A DNA stretch of 64,000 nt, taken from assembly GCA_965279115.1 (NCBI GenBank), contig OZ257137.1:3782001-3846000 (forward strand), read 5' to 3'. Below are positions 46,159-54,042 of this stretch, one piece after another (the stretch's first letter is position 1; each line of letters starts with the position of its first letter). Origin of the DNA: JAEUOS01 sp965279115 (GTDB lineage: Bacteria > Pseudomonadota > Gammaproteobacteria > Burkholderiales > JAEUOS01). The notes under the pieces are model-generated. The model was not told the DNA's origin, searched no databases, and saw nothing but the letters and a program-made list of their open reading frames with translations. A program made the position numbers and the translations under genes.

Positions 46159-47250
46159 TCAAGTGGGGCCGAACCCGAGTTTCAGTTCCTCACGCAGTTT
46201 ATCCGCCGAGTCCTTGCGGAACTCGTCAACGGTAAGGCCGGTGCCGTCGGCCACCTTGACCACCGCATTGAACGAGGCCACCGCGCCGGCGGCATCGACC
46301 AGTTGTTCATCGCCGAGTTGGGCGCGCAGCCGGCCGCGCACCTCCGCCAGATGCGCGTCATCCGCGCCCAGCACCGCGTCGGTGAATTCCACCAGCAGGG
46401 CGCCGTCGGGCACGCCGCTTTCGCTGGCACCATCCATCACACTTTGCAGGTTGAATTCCGTTCCCGCTTGTTGCCCGCTCGCACGGAGCAGGTTGGCATG
46501 GCTGGTGGTTCAGTAGTAACACCCGTTGATGATGGAGGCACGCGCCGCGATGAGTTCCAGCTGGGCGTGGGTCAGACTTCGGAACTCGCGCGAGAAGTCG
46601 CGGATCCAGTCCTGCTTGAGGTACAGCGCCGTGTCGAGATCGAAAAACTCGATCACCGCCTCGGGCACCAGGCTTAAGGCCTGCTGGATGTGCACCTGGC
46701 CGAATTCCGGATACGGGTTTACGTCATCGGCCGTCATGTCGGCCGGGCTCACGGTGGGTACGCGGGCGATGGATTTCTTCGCGCCCTTGGGGCGCTTGCG
46801 GCTCGGTTCTCCCGCACGCGCCTGGGGCAGCGGGGCGGGTGGCGTGCCCATGGCCCGGCTGAAAGTGTCCAGCCCGGTGGTGGTGGCGACGATGCCGACG
46901 ATCTCGACATATTCGGCGTCCGTGAGGCCCGCCGCCAGCGTGCGTTCCAGCCAGGTGTCGGTGAGGCGATTGGCGTCGGTGCGCACCCGGTGAATGACAT
47001 CGACCACCGTTTCCGGCAGTGTGCCCAGCGATGCGTGGGGGCCTGCAATGGCGTAGGGCGAGAGCGCCGCCTTGCGCTCGCGGCACAGCGGGCAATGCAC
47101 GGCGTTGCGGGTTTCGGCGACGATCTGCAGGCGCTCTGCGCCGTTCCACCAGGTGCCGGGGCTGGAGAGGCGCTGCCAGGTGCGGTCAATGGCGCCAGAC
47201 AGGTCGTCGCGAACGGTGGGGCCGGGTTTGGCGGCGGAACTGGAGGTCAT
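46159..47250 (-). CDS. AhpD/CMD-like protein, candidate selenoprotein (in-frame TGA at CxxC)
   Basis: The frame runs 363 codons from ATG 47250 to TGA 46159-46161 if one internal TGA (46510-46512, codon 247) is read through. It encodes an alkylhydroperoxidase-like helical protein made of two CMD-type halves. The first has CPLC at Cys53/Cys56 (VHCPLCRERKAAL) and the second has ARASIINGCYY, then TGA, then TTSHANLLRASGQQ. In AhpD-like proteins the second position of this motif is cysteine, so the TGA falls exactly at the redox residue and would give C-x-x-Sec. The sequence after the TGA is normal family sequence (GALLVEFTDAVLGADDAHLA, LVDAAGAVASFNAVVKVADG). Internal starts at 46440/46437 lack a ribosome binding site. 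A SECIS-like hairpin follows the TGA. Alternatives are a nonsense mutation or sequence error. Confidence 0.7.
46474..46492 (-). promoter_or_regulatory. Candidate bacterial SECIS hairpin
   Basis: On the minus strand, starting 17 nucleotides after the in-frame TGA, CCUGCUC pairs with GAGCGGG (seven pairs, one of them U-G) around loop CGUGC. The loop begins 24 nucleotides after the TGA and has G as its second base. These values fit the consensus I recall for bacterial SECIS elements (apical loop roughly 16-37 nucleotides downstream, G in the first two loop positions). SelB would be the reader. Confidence 0.5.
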
Positions 47251-47346
47251 CGGGCGGGCCTTTGCTTGAACGTAGAGCGGCGCGGAGCCTCACCAGGGCC
47301 CGCGCCTATGCCGTACTTCGCATGCAGTTTGCGTGCCCGAAACCTA

Positions 47347-48102
47347 TCATCTGATTTTCCGCTCGCTGCGCATGAACGCAATCGCACAGGCAATCGCCAG
47401 TGGGTAAACGGCAAATTGCACAACGGAAGCCTGCCCTCCGGTAGCGATCGTCAGGAAGATCGAACTGTCCCACAACCCGTGCAGCACCATCGGCAGGATC
47501 AAGCCGCCGGACATGCGGCGGACGACGTAGAAGGCGGTGCCCATGATGAAGGTCAGCAGCACCTGGATGGGCATGACCATCAGTGGCAGCCCGAACAACA
47601 CGTTGGGAACATGCAGCGCCGAGAACAGCAGGGTGCTGATCAGCCAGACCCGGCCTTCGCCGAAGCGGCTTCTCAATCCCGCGATCATGCTGCCGCGCGT
47701 GATCATCTCTTCACCGAACCCGACCCCCACGGCACCCAGCAAGGACCACAGCAGCAACTCGGCGGAAAGCTTTGCCGGCGCCAGCCCCAGAAGGTTGCCC
47801 GCGATGATGCCGGCCATCGCAGCGGGGAGCACCCAGATCCAGCGGGGGCCCGCCCTGGAGGTTTCGAACAGCACCACGCGCCACCAGCCCAGGAGGCTGA
47901 TGGCCGCCACCAGAAAGCCGCAACCGAACAAGGTGGGCAGCGCGTACCAGAGTTTGGTTGTTTGTGCGCTCTCGCCGATGCGGTTGTAGTCCGCCGCGTT
48001 GATCTTCCATGTGGCAAAGAATATCGCGAGGTAACCCAGGTACAGCAGCATTGCCATCCAGACCGTTGGCTTGGATCCGGATGGGTTGCGAGCGATGTTC
48101 AT
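47347..48102 (-). CDS. CPBP-family (CAAX-like) intramembrane metalloprotease
   Basis: This 251-residue membrane protein has about seven helices and the three conserved CPBP motifs: GFGEEMITRGSMI (the EExxxR motif), LFSALHVPNVLFG (the FxxxH motif) and LPMVLHGLWDSSIF (the HxxxD/N motif). It is therefore an Abi/CAAX-type intramembrane protease. Roles in this family include bacteriocin immunity and protein processing, but none is indicated here. It lies 96 bases upstream of the AhpD-like gene on the same strand. Confidence 0.87.
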   Translation of the reverse strand: MNIARNPSGSKPTVWMAMLLYLGYLAIFFATWKINAADYNRIGESAQTTKLWYALPTLFGCGFLVAAISLLGWWRVVLFETSRAGPRWIWVLPAAMAGIIAGNLLGLAPAKLSAELLLWSLLGAVGVGFGEEMITRGSMIAGLRSRFGEGRVWLISTLLFSALHVPNVLFGLPLMVMPIQVLLTFIMGTAFYVVRRMSGGLILPMVLHGLWDSSIFLTIATGGQASVVQFAVYPLAIACAIAFMRSERKIR

Positions 48103-48126
48103 CGGGTCAAAGGCGGGCGTTCAAAT

Positions 48127-48624
48127 TCAGGAGTCGGCTTTGCCGTGGCGTGCCGCCGCGATGGCGGCGATATCGATTTTCCCCATCTCCATCATCGCAT
48201 TGAAGGCCCGCTTCGCGGCTGCGGGATCGGGATCCTTTATGGCTTCCATCAAGGCAACCGGCGTGATTTGCCACGAGATGCCCCATTTGTCCTTGCACCA
48301 GCCGCAGGCACTTTCCTGACCGCCATTGCCGATGATGGCGTTCCAATAACGGTCTGTTTCCGCCTGGTCGACCGTCGCGATCTGGAAAGAGAACGCCTCG
48401 CTGTGCTTGAACATGGGGCCGCCGTTGATGCCCAGGCAGGGGACGCCCAGCACAGTGAACTCGACCGTCAGGATCTCGCCCTGCTTGCCGGAGGGATAGT
48501 CGCCGGGCGCGCGCAGTACCCCATCGACCGACGAATCGGGAAAGGTGTTCGCGTAGAAAGTGGCGGCCTCTTCGGCGGTGCCTTCGTACCAGAGGCAGAT
48601 GGTGTTTCTTGCGATTTTCTTCAT
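48127..48624 (-). CDS. PhnB-like VOC protein (3-demethylubiquinone methyltransferase-like domain)
   Basis: This 165-residue protein matches the PhnB/DUF899-like VOC group, with NTICLWYEGTAEEAATFYAN, LTVEFTVLGVPCLGINGGP, and WCKDKWGISWQITPVALMEA. The start ATG 48624 has GGAGAAAT upstream. Family members are usually called 3-demethylubiquinone-9 3-methyltransferase-like although they do not have that activity. It is probably co-transcribed with the YciI-like gene just upstream (50 bases apart), a common pair in proteobacteria. Confidence 0.88.
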   Translation of the reverse strand: MKKIARNTICLWYEGTAEEAATFYANTFPDSSVDGVLRAPGDYPSGKQGEILTVEFTVLGVPCLGINGGPMFKHSEAFSFQIATVDQAETDRYWNAIIGNGGQESACGWCKDKWGISWQITPVALMEAIKDPDPAAAKRAFNAMMEMGKIDIAAIAAARHGKADS

Positions 48625-48673
48625 TTCATTTCTCCATGCGGGTGGCGCTTGACACATGTCGCCACGCAATCGC

Positions 48674-49033
48674 TCATAGAAAGTCGGCTTCTTCGTACAG
48701 AGGCCGAAGTTCCAGCTCACTTGGCCCCGGCATGGGGTTCGGGCAGCGTTTGGCCCATGCGACTGCTTCTTCCATGTCCTTGACCTCCCACAGCCAGAAC
48801 CCTGCTACCAACTCCCGCGTCGCGGCAAACGGCCCTTCAACAACGGTTCGACTTGGCCCATCGAAAGCGATGCGCGCTCCCTTCGATGAGGGCTTGAGGC
48901 CATCACCAATCCGCAGAATCCCGGCGTCGATCAGTTCCCGGTTGTACTTCCCCATGGCATCCAGCAGTTCCGCCGTGGGCAGAATGCCTGCTTCGCTTTC
49001 CTCTGTTGCCTTGACCAGAACCATCACTCGCAT
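48674..49033 (-). CDS. YciI/DGPF-family protein
   Basis: This 119-residue protein is a dimeric alpha-beta-barrel YciI-like protein. It contains RVMVLVKATEESEAGILPTA at the start, and the DGPF-like segment ARIAFDGPSRTVVEGPF in the middle. Genes of this type usually lie beside PhnB-like VOC genes or ECF sigma factors; here the PhnB-like gene follows 50 bases downstream, and no sigma factor gene is present. Its biochemical role is unproven. Confidence 0.87.
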   Translation of the reverse strand: MRVMVLVKATEESEAGILPTAELLDAMGKYNRELIDAGILRIGDGLKPSSKGARIAFDGPSRTVVEGPFAATRELVAGFWLWEVKDMEEAVAWAKRCPNPMPGPSELELRPLYEEADFL

Positions 49034-49123
49034 CTTGATCTCCTTGTCCGGGCCGGCCTGGTTTGCCGGGTATCAGTGCGACGAACGGACATCGCTGAAA
49101 TCGACATGGTTTCAAGGCGACCA

Positions 49124-49972
49124 CTAGATCGGAAGTTGCAGCCAGCCCGGTTTTGCAAGTTCGTCAATTCTCGCAGGATCCCGTTTGCGGTAGAGCTTGC
49201 CAAGCTCGTAGATAAGCGTAGCGTGACTTGCACCGGACGTGACCTGGACACGAAGTTCCATGTTCATCTCTGAGCCCTCCGAGCCCTCGCGCCACAGGAG
49301 GCAGTTGCCCCGTGCCGGAAGATGAAAGCGGGTTGCCGGCGCTTCCGAATGCCCGTTGTCACCCCACTCGTAGCTGACCCGCTCGAGGGTGACATCCACG
49401 GGCGACTCGTGATCGCTCAGCAGGTAGATGCTCCACTCCTTGCCATCCGCCAGGCCCTCAAGGCAGACCGCAACGCGGCATGCGGGAGGCCGGGGGTTCC
49501 TGGTGGGCGCCGGCGGTGGCCCGACGGACGATGGAACGTCGGGCCGTGCCGCCGCATGGGCTGCCGATGGGCTTCGCGCAAGAATGAGCGGCATCACCGC
49601 GAACACAGCGAGCAGTGCCAGATACACGCTGCCGGAAACCGGGTCGCGGCTTGCGATGTATTCGCCAATTGTCCGATCCTGGAGCAGGACGGCAAGGGAG
49701 AGTTCGGCGGCGACCAGTATCCCAAGCGCAAGCAATCCGGCGCCGAGGCGTGCCGGGATATTGGCGGGCAGCGAAAAGCGCCTGATGATGAATCTCGCTG
49801 ACACCAGGATCACAACGAACATGAACGGCATTTCAATGAGTTCCGCCATCCGTTCACCGAGGCGCGGCACCAGGAAGGGCACGCGAATTGAGCCCAGAAC
49901 GAAGCCCGCGCCGAATACCAGCCCGAAGTACGCGGCACCGGCCCTGATGATTTGGGTAGGAGAATTTCCCAT
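49124..49972 (-). CDS. Membrane protein fused to a C-terminal soluble domain, unknown
   Basis: This 282-residue protein has an N-terminal part with four helices (IIRAGAAYFGLVFGAGFVLG; EMPFMFVVILVSARFII; LGAGLLALGILVAAELSLAV; VYLALLAVFAVMPLILA). A proline-rich linker follows (residues about 145-165), then a soluble domain of about 115 residues (AVCLEGLADGKEWSIYLLSD, ending PARIDELAKPGWLQLPI). Neither part is recognised with confidence. The N-terminal half looks like a standalone small membrane protein family, so a gene fusion is likely. The start ATG 49972 is placed to follow the Acg-like gene (stop 50005). Confidence 0.55.
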   Translation of the reverse strand: MGNSPTQIIRAGAAYFGLVFGAGFVLGSIRVPFLVPRLGERMAELIEMPFMFVVILVSARFIIRRFSLPANIPARLGAGLLALGILVAAELSLAVLLQDRTIGEYIASRDPVSGSVYLALLAVFAVMPLILARSPSAAHAAARPDVPSSVGPPPAPTRNPRPPACRVAVCLEGLADGKEWSIYLLSDHESPVDVTLERVSYEWGDNGHSEAPATRFHLPARGNCLLWREGSEGSEMNMELRVQVTSGASHATLIYELGKLYRKRDPARIDELAKPGWLQLPI

Positions 49973-50004
49973 CAATTGCTGGTTGGCAGTGGAGTCCAGA
50001 AACT

Positions 50005-51111
50005 TCAAACCAGCACGGCTTCTACCGGACGACGCAGCGAAGAAGGCAGCTTCGGGCCGCGTCCGAAGCGAACCACCAGATCGGGCCTGCGGGGTCCGAT
50101 ACCCAGAAAAGCCGCGAACTGTGGCCGTAGCGCAGCCACTTCCACAGGCTGATTGAGCATCGCATTGCGAATGCCCAGCGCAGCCGACTGCAGCGCGAAA
50201 CGCTCGTAACAACGCCCGACTTCAACCCATTGGGCCGGGCCCGGCGTGTCCGAAACGAATATCGCGATGCCAGCCGAACCCCGCACGTGCTTCGCGTACT
50301 TGTCGTTCTCGCTCTTGGGGGTAAAGAACAAACCGAAGAGCAGGCTGCCCAGCCATGTAGGCAAGGTCGGATTGCCGGACGACGCGGCGAATAGTCCGTC
50401 GCCCGTGCGAACGGCCTCGTCGCCGCTGAAGCGGATCCACTGCTTCAATTCGTCAACGAACGCGCGATCGTTCATCTGGGCGGTGTTGCCTTGAACCACA
50501 TACTCAAGGACCTTTTCCATCGCCTGCTTTTCGGTGAGCAGGATCAGCTGCACGCCCTTTCCGGCACCTGCCTTCTCCAGCAAATCGAATTCCTGCCGGG
50601 AGAGGGGCTGCGCGTCATATTCGCCGCGCGTGCTCTGCCGTGCGGGAATCGCCTGAAACAGCGGCGATGCGACGGGGTTTGTCTGCTCCAACGCCACACG
50701 CAGTACATTGCCGCCCGCGGCGTCGAAGCCGGCGTGCCCCATCAGCCCATTGGCCAAAGCCGCCTGGATCAGGTTCTCGGCAGCGCACCCGAGCGAGACA
50801 AAAAGATGGTGATCATCCGGGTCGACAGCGGGACACCGGCGCGAAAGGTCCGGCAATATCGAGATGGCCTCACCTTCGAGGCGAAACTTCCAGCATTGGG
50901 TGTTGTGGCTTGAGGGCGCCAGCGTCGCGTAACGCACGAGTTCACGTTGAAGCGCGGCCTTTTCGCCAGCTGCCAACTTGCCGTGGCGCCAAGTGCGTTC
51001 AGCGACATTCTCGTAACTGTCTGCAGCGGTTTCCTTCGAACACGAAGTCAAAGCTGCCATTGCGCCGGCCGAGGCCAGGGTGGTAACGACGAATTCCCTT
51101 CGAGAGGTCAT
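50005..51111 (-). CDS. Acg-family FMN nitroreductase-like protein, exported
   Basis: This 368-residue protein belongs to the Acg-like nitroreductase family. It has APSSHNTQCWKFRL near residue 65-78, which binds FMN phosphate, and a second region PARQSTRGEYDAQPLSRQEF. The N-terminus (TSRREFVVTTLASAGAMAAL then TSC) carries a twin-arginine motif and a lipobox-like cysteine, so it may be exported by Tat and anchored as a lipoprotein. In mycobacteria Acg binds and sequesters FMN. The membrane fusion gene follows after 32 bases and may be its partner. Confidence 0.83.
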   Translation of the reverse strand: MTSRREFVVTTLASAGAMAALTSCSKETAADSYENVAERTWRHGKLAAGEKAALQRELVRYATLAPSSHNTQCWKFRLEGEAISILPDLSRRCPAVDPDDHHLFVSLGCAAENLIQAALANGLMGHAGFDAAGGNVLRVALEQTNPVASPLFQAIPARQSTRGEYDAQPLSRQEFDLLEKAGAGKGVQLILLTEKQAMEKVLEYVVQGNTAQMNDRAFVDELKQWIRFSGDEAVRTGDGLFAASSGNPTLPTWLGSLLFGLFFTPKSENDKYAKHVRGSAGIAIFVSDTPGPAQWVEVGRCYERFALQSAALGIRNAMLNQPVEVAALRPQFAAFLGIGPRRPDLVVRFGRGPKLPSSLRRPVEAVLV

Positions 51112-51421
51112 GGCTCATTCTGCTCTCAACTGGCCCAACGACACAATTGACGCACCGCAAACTAACTGCAGATCAAGCCGTACACCGAAGCTTCCTCCGT
51201 CGTTCGAGCCAACCGGACCGTGGAGCCACGGCCGCTTGGCCGGTCAGCAGGTGCGCATTGCACTTCCTGCCGCCCGGCCGATTGGCAAGCTGGACTGCGG
51301 ACGGGTTTGAGGCCCATGCTGCGGCGTTGCGTTGTCGATTCAGGCGTCGGTCATTCGTCGCACCGATGATGTTCTGCCCGGCGCAGACTGCAAGCCATCG
51401 GACAAACCTCAGGAAAACCCC
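51112..51421. other. Intergenic region, nothing recognised
   Basis: This 310-base gap lies between the divergently transcribed Acg-like and VOC genes. Short open frames in it have no family resemblance. No tRNA, clear promoter consensus or strong hairpin was seen. It probably holds the promoters of both flanking genes. Confidence 0.5.
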
Positions 51422-51838
51422 ATGACCAAAAAAATCTTCATTAGCCTGCCGGTCACCGACCTCACCGCCTCAATCAACTTCTACAAGGCCTTGGGGTTTG
51501 AGTTGAACCCGCAATTGAGCGACGACTCAGGCGCCTGCATGGTATGGAGCGAGGCGATCCATGTGATGCTGGTTACGTTCGCAAAGTGGTGCACGTTCAC
51601 GCAGCGGCCGCTCCCTGCAGCAGGAACCGCAGGGTTGATGCTATCGCTCGCGCTAGAGAGCCGCGATGCGGTTGACGAGATGAACCGTGCAGCCGCCGCG
51701 AATGGCGGGCGGGCCGACGTGAATCCTGCCGAGGACATGGGCTTCATGTACACGCGAGACCTTGCTGACCCCGACGGGCACATGTGGGCCGCGCTGTGGA
51801 TGGATACGACCGATATGCCGCAATCGGGTGGGAATTGA
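51422..51838 (+). CDS. VOC-family (glyoxalase-like) protein
   Basis: This 138-residue protein begins TKKIFISLPVTDLTASINFY, the usual first VOC strand and helix, and ends LADPDGHMWAALWMDTTDMP with the closing Asp-Gly-His motif. It resembles the bacterial lactoylglutathione-lyase-like group. The start at ATG 51422 matches the first family strand. It is the only plus-strand gene in the accessory stretch and is divergent from the Acg-like gene. Confidence 0.82.
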   Translation: MTKKIFISLPVTDLTASINFYKALGFELNPQLSDDSGACMVWSEAIHVMLVTFAKWCTFTQRPLPAAGTAGLMLSLALESRDAVDEMNRAAAANGGRADVNPAEDMGFMYTRDLADPDGHMWAALWMDTTDMPQSGGN

Positions 51839-51925
51839 GCGCTCCTGCCGGAGCATGGCGCGGTTGTCAGCTGATGCCCAACGAAGCTTTAGAAAACCCC
51901 CGATTTCGCGCAAGGCAGTGCCCGG

Positions 51926-52666
51926 CTAGCGCTCACGGCCGTGCCGCCTATCGAGGCTCTGAACGTGTTCAACGTCTGTCTGGCCGCTAATTGCGAGGCG
52001 CGCAGTCTCGAGCCGGCCCACGCAAAACTGCAATCGATTCAAGGACATGACCTCGACTGTCTGATCGCGCAGATAGTCAACGAGTCCTGAGACGCTAAAG
52101 ACTCCCTCTGGAATCCCTGTCTTGAACTTCGCCTGACCGGTGAAAACGACAACTGACTTTATGGCGTCGGGCGGCAAGAAATCAAGGAGGCCTTGCACCG
52201 CCCGAACATGCCGGACGTTTTGGAATATCGGGTTCTGGAATTTGAATCTGAAGTTGAACAGCACCTGAGTCCATTTCGCCTGTGTCGCGTTGGCGAAGAT
52301 CCAACCCTTGTAGTCCTTTGTCTCAATGACGAACACGCCAAACCTGGAAACGAGGATGTGATCAATCTGGGTTGTGCCGTCCTGCATCTGAAGGGTGACG
52401 TGATTCATCAGGTGATAGTCAGGAGGGACGAAGTTTTTCAGTGCAACGCGCGATAGCAGCGCCTCGCCGCGATTCTGGTATGCGGATTCGCGGCGGGAAC
52501 GGTTGGCGCGGTAGCGGCCGATGACGAATCCCACGGCAAGCGCAAGGAAGACGTAGAGGAGCGTTCTGTCATACCGCTTCCAGTCGAGGATCTGGTGCAA
52601 TAGGCGCTGAACCGCCGCGCTATTTGAGAGAGCGGAGATGCTTTGCGCGAACTGGTCGAGGCTCAT
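51926..52666 (-). CDS. NERD (nuclease-related) domain protein
   Basis: This 246-residue protein has an N-terminal membrane segment (about residues 36-52) and a NERD domain. The domain shows NRGEALLSRVALKNF, QIDHILVSRFGVFVIETKDY and GWIFANATQAKWTQ. The acidic residues of QIDHI and ETK match the restriction-endonuclease-like catalytic pattern, so it may be a membrane-anchored nuclease; NERD proteins are reported in plasmid and chromosome contexts without clear function. It lies next to the IS3 element, and its upstream region (52667-52721) ends at the IS boundary. Confidence 0.75.
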   Translation of the reverse strand: MSLDQFAQSISALSNSAAVQRLLHQILDWKRYDRTLLYVFLALAVGFVIGRYRANRSRRESAYQNRGEALLSRVALKNFVPPDYHLMNHVTLQMQDGTTQIDHILVSRFGVFVIETKDYKGWIFANATQAKWTQVLFNFRFKFQNPIFQNVRHVRAVQGLLDFLPPDAIKSVVVFTGQAKFKTGIPEGVFSVSGLVDYLRDQTVEVMSLNRLQFCVGRLETARLAISGQTDVEHVQSLDRRHGRER

Positions 52667-52756
52667 CGTGCTGCCTAGCGTCTGACATGGCCGGCGCTGC
52701 GTGATTTCATTGTGCGGCGTTCTGAATCGCCCCGGGTTTCGTGGAGGCTGGTTGGT

Positions 52757-53671
52757 TTAAGTTGAGACTTCGAAACTGGCGTTCTCGGCGAGCTGCCGAT
52801 AGTAGTTTGCCTCAGCTTCGGCCGGTGGGATATAGCCGACGGGCTCCAGCAATCGATGGTGGTTGAACCAGGACACCCATTCGAGGGTTGCCAGTTCGAC
52901 GGACTCTTTGGTTTTCCATGGTGCGCGGCGATGAATCAATTCAGCCTTGTACAGCCCGTTGATCGTCTCAGCCAATGCGTTATCGTAGCTGTCGCCACGA
53001 CTGCCTACTGAGGGTTCTATCCCGGCCTGTGCGAGGCGCTCGGTGTAAAGGATGGAGACGTATTGCGATCCTCTGTCCGAATGGTGAACCAGTGACTCTG
53101 AGCGCTCGGGTTGGCGATCGTATAAAGCCTGCTCCAGGGCATCCAGAACGAAGTCAGTTCGCATCGAACTGCTGACACGCCAACCTACAATGCGCCGGGC
53201 GAACACGTCGATCACGAAAGCCACGTACAGCCAGCCCTGCCAGGTTGAGACATAGGTGAAGTCCGATACCCACAGCTGGTTCGGACGATCGGCTTTGAAT
53301 TGCCGATTGACTCGATCCAACGGACAGGGCATGGCTTTGTCCGGTACCGTGGTGCGAATGACTTTGCCGCGCCTGACCCCTTGCAAGCCCAGGCGTTTCA
53401 TCAAACGCTCAACCGTGCAGCGAGCTACGGCGCTGCCTTCCCTGTTCATCTGATGCCAGACCTTGTCTGCGCCGTAGACCTGCATGTTGGCCTGCCAGAC
53501 TTGTTCGATTTGCGGAATCAGCGAGTCGTCCTTTTTTGCGCGGGCACTGCGCAATTCGGGCTGGCGTTTGCAAGCAGCATGGCGTCGGTATCCCGACGGG
53601 GCAATCCGCATCACTTCACAGATAGGCTCGACCCCGTAGGTGTCGCGGTACTTGTCGACGAAGCTCCTCAC
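52757..53671 (-). CDS. IS3-family transposase OrfB (DDE integrase domain)
   Basis: This 304-residue protein holds the rve integrase core. The catalytic acids are in NQLWVSDFTYVSTWQGWLYV (first Asp), HHSDRGSQY (second Asp) and SYDNALAETINGLYKAELI (Glu). The N-terminal HTH_21-like region is VYGADKVWHQMNREG. It begins at GTG 53671, overlapping the orfA stop by four bases (GTGA). The -1 relation to orfA and a U7 tract in orfA suggest that the active OrfAB is made by frameshifting. Confidence 0.92.
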   Translation of the reverse strand: MRSFVDKYRDTYGVEPICEVMRIAPSGYRRHAACKRQPELRSARAKKDDSLIPQIEQVWQANMQVYGADKVWHQMNREGSAVARCTVERLMKRLGLQGVRRGKVIRTTVPDKAMPCPLDRVNRQFKADRPNQLWVSDFTYVSTWQGWLYVAFVIDVFARRIVGWRVSSSMRTDFVLDALEQALYDRQPERSESLVHHSDRGSQYVSILYTERLAQAGIEPSVGSRGDSYDNALAETINGLYKAELIHRRAPWKTKESVELATLEWVSWFNHHRLLEPVGYIPPAEAEANYYRQLAENASFEVST

Positions 53672-53991
53672 GACTTGAGTCGGCGGTCGAGCTCCGCCTG
53701 GGCAAAAAAAGCGCTTGCAACCTTCAAGATTTCGTTGGCACGCCGCAATTCCTTGACCTCGCGCTCCAGCGCTTTGATGCGATCACGTTCCTCGCTGGTG
53801 ACCCCCTCGCGCACGCCGGTGTCGATCTCCTGTTTGCGCACCCATTCATGCAAGGTTTGCGGAACGCAGCCAATCTTGGGTGCTATCGACTCGATGGCGG
53901 CCCACAGCGATGGGTACTCGCCACGGTGTTCCTGCACCATCCTGACTGCGCGTTCTCGTACTTCGGGCGAAAATCGGTTTGATTTGCTCAT
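53668..53991 (-). CDS. IS3-family transposase OrfA (helix-turn-helix)
   Basis: This 107-residue protein has the IS3/IS911 HTH (FSPEVRERAVRMVQEHRGEY, then IAPKIGCVPQTLHEWV) and a leucine-zipper region (IKALEREVKELRRANEILKV). Near its end the mRNA reads GCU UUU UUU GCC (minus strand, + bases 53704-53710), a U UUU UUU slippery heptamer that would move ribosomes -1 into orfB. The stop is at 53668-53670. It forms the first gene of the IS. Confidence 0.92.
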   Translation of the reverse strand: MSKSNRFSPEVRERAVRMVQEHRGEYPSLWAAIESIAPKIGCVPQTLHEWVRKQEIDTGVREGVTSEERDRIKALEREVKELRRANEILKVASAFFAQAELDRRLKS

Positions 53992-54042
53992 GACTCCATC
54001 TTCTCAGAGTTCGGAGCCTCCTCAAAACCCGGGGCGATTCAG

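Larger units (their letters stand above)
52722..54042 (-). mobile_element. Complete IS3-family insertion sequence (1321 bp)
   Basis: The terminal inverted repeats are 52722-52749 and the complement of 54015-54042. They begin CTGAATCGCCCCGGGTTT and match at about 26 of 28 positions. The element carries orfA and orfB on the minus strand. Flanking triplets (GTT and GGT) do not match, so the target duplication is absent or lost. The right end interrupts an IS1182-family transposase. Confidence 0.88.

Noticed and set aside
46159..46440. A separate small gene starting at GTG 46440
   Set aside because: No ribosome binding site is present, it lacks the active-site half of the domain, and it is in frame with the upstream CxxC half; one gene with an internal TGA explains it better.
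46690..48783. A 697-codon plus-strand open frame
   Set aside because: It covers the selenoprotein candidate, CPBP and VOC genes on the other strand and reads as antisense GC-rich noise.
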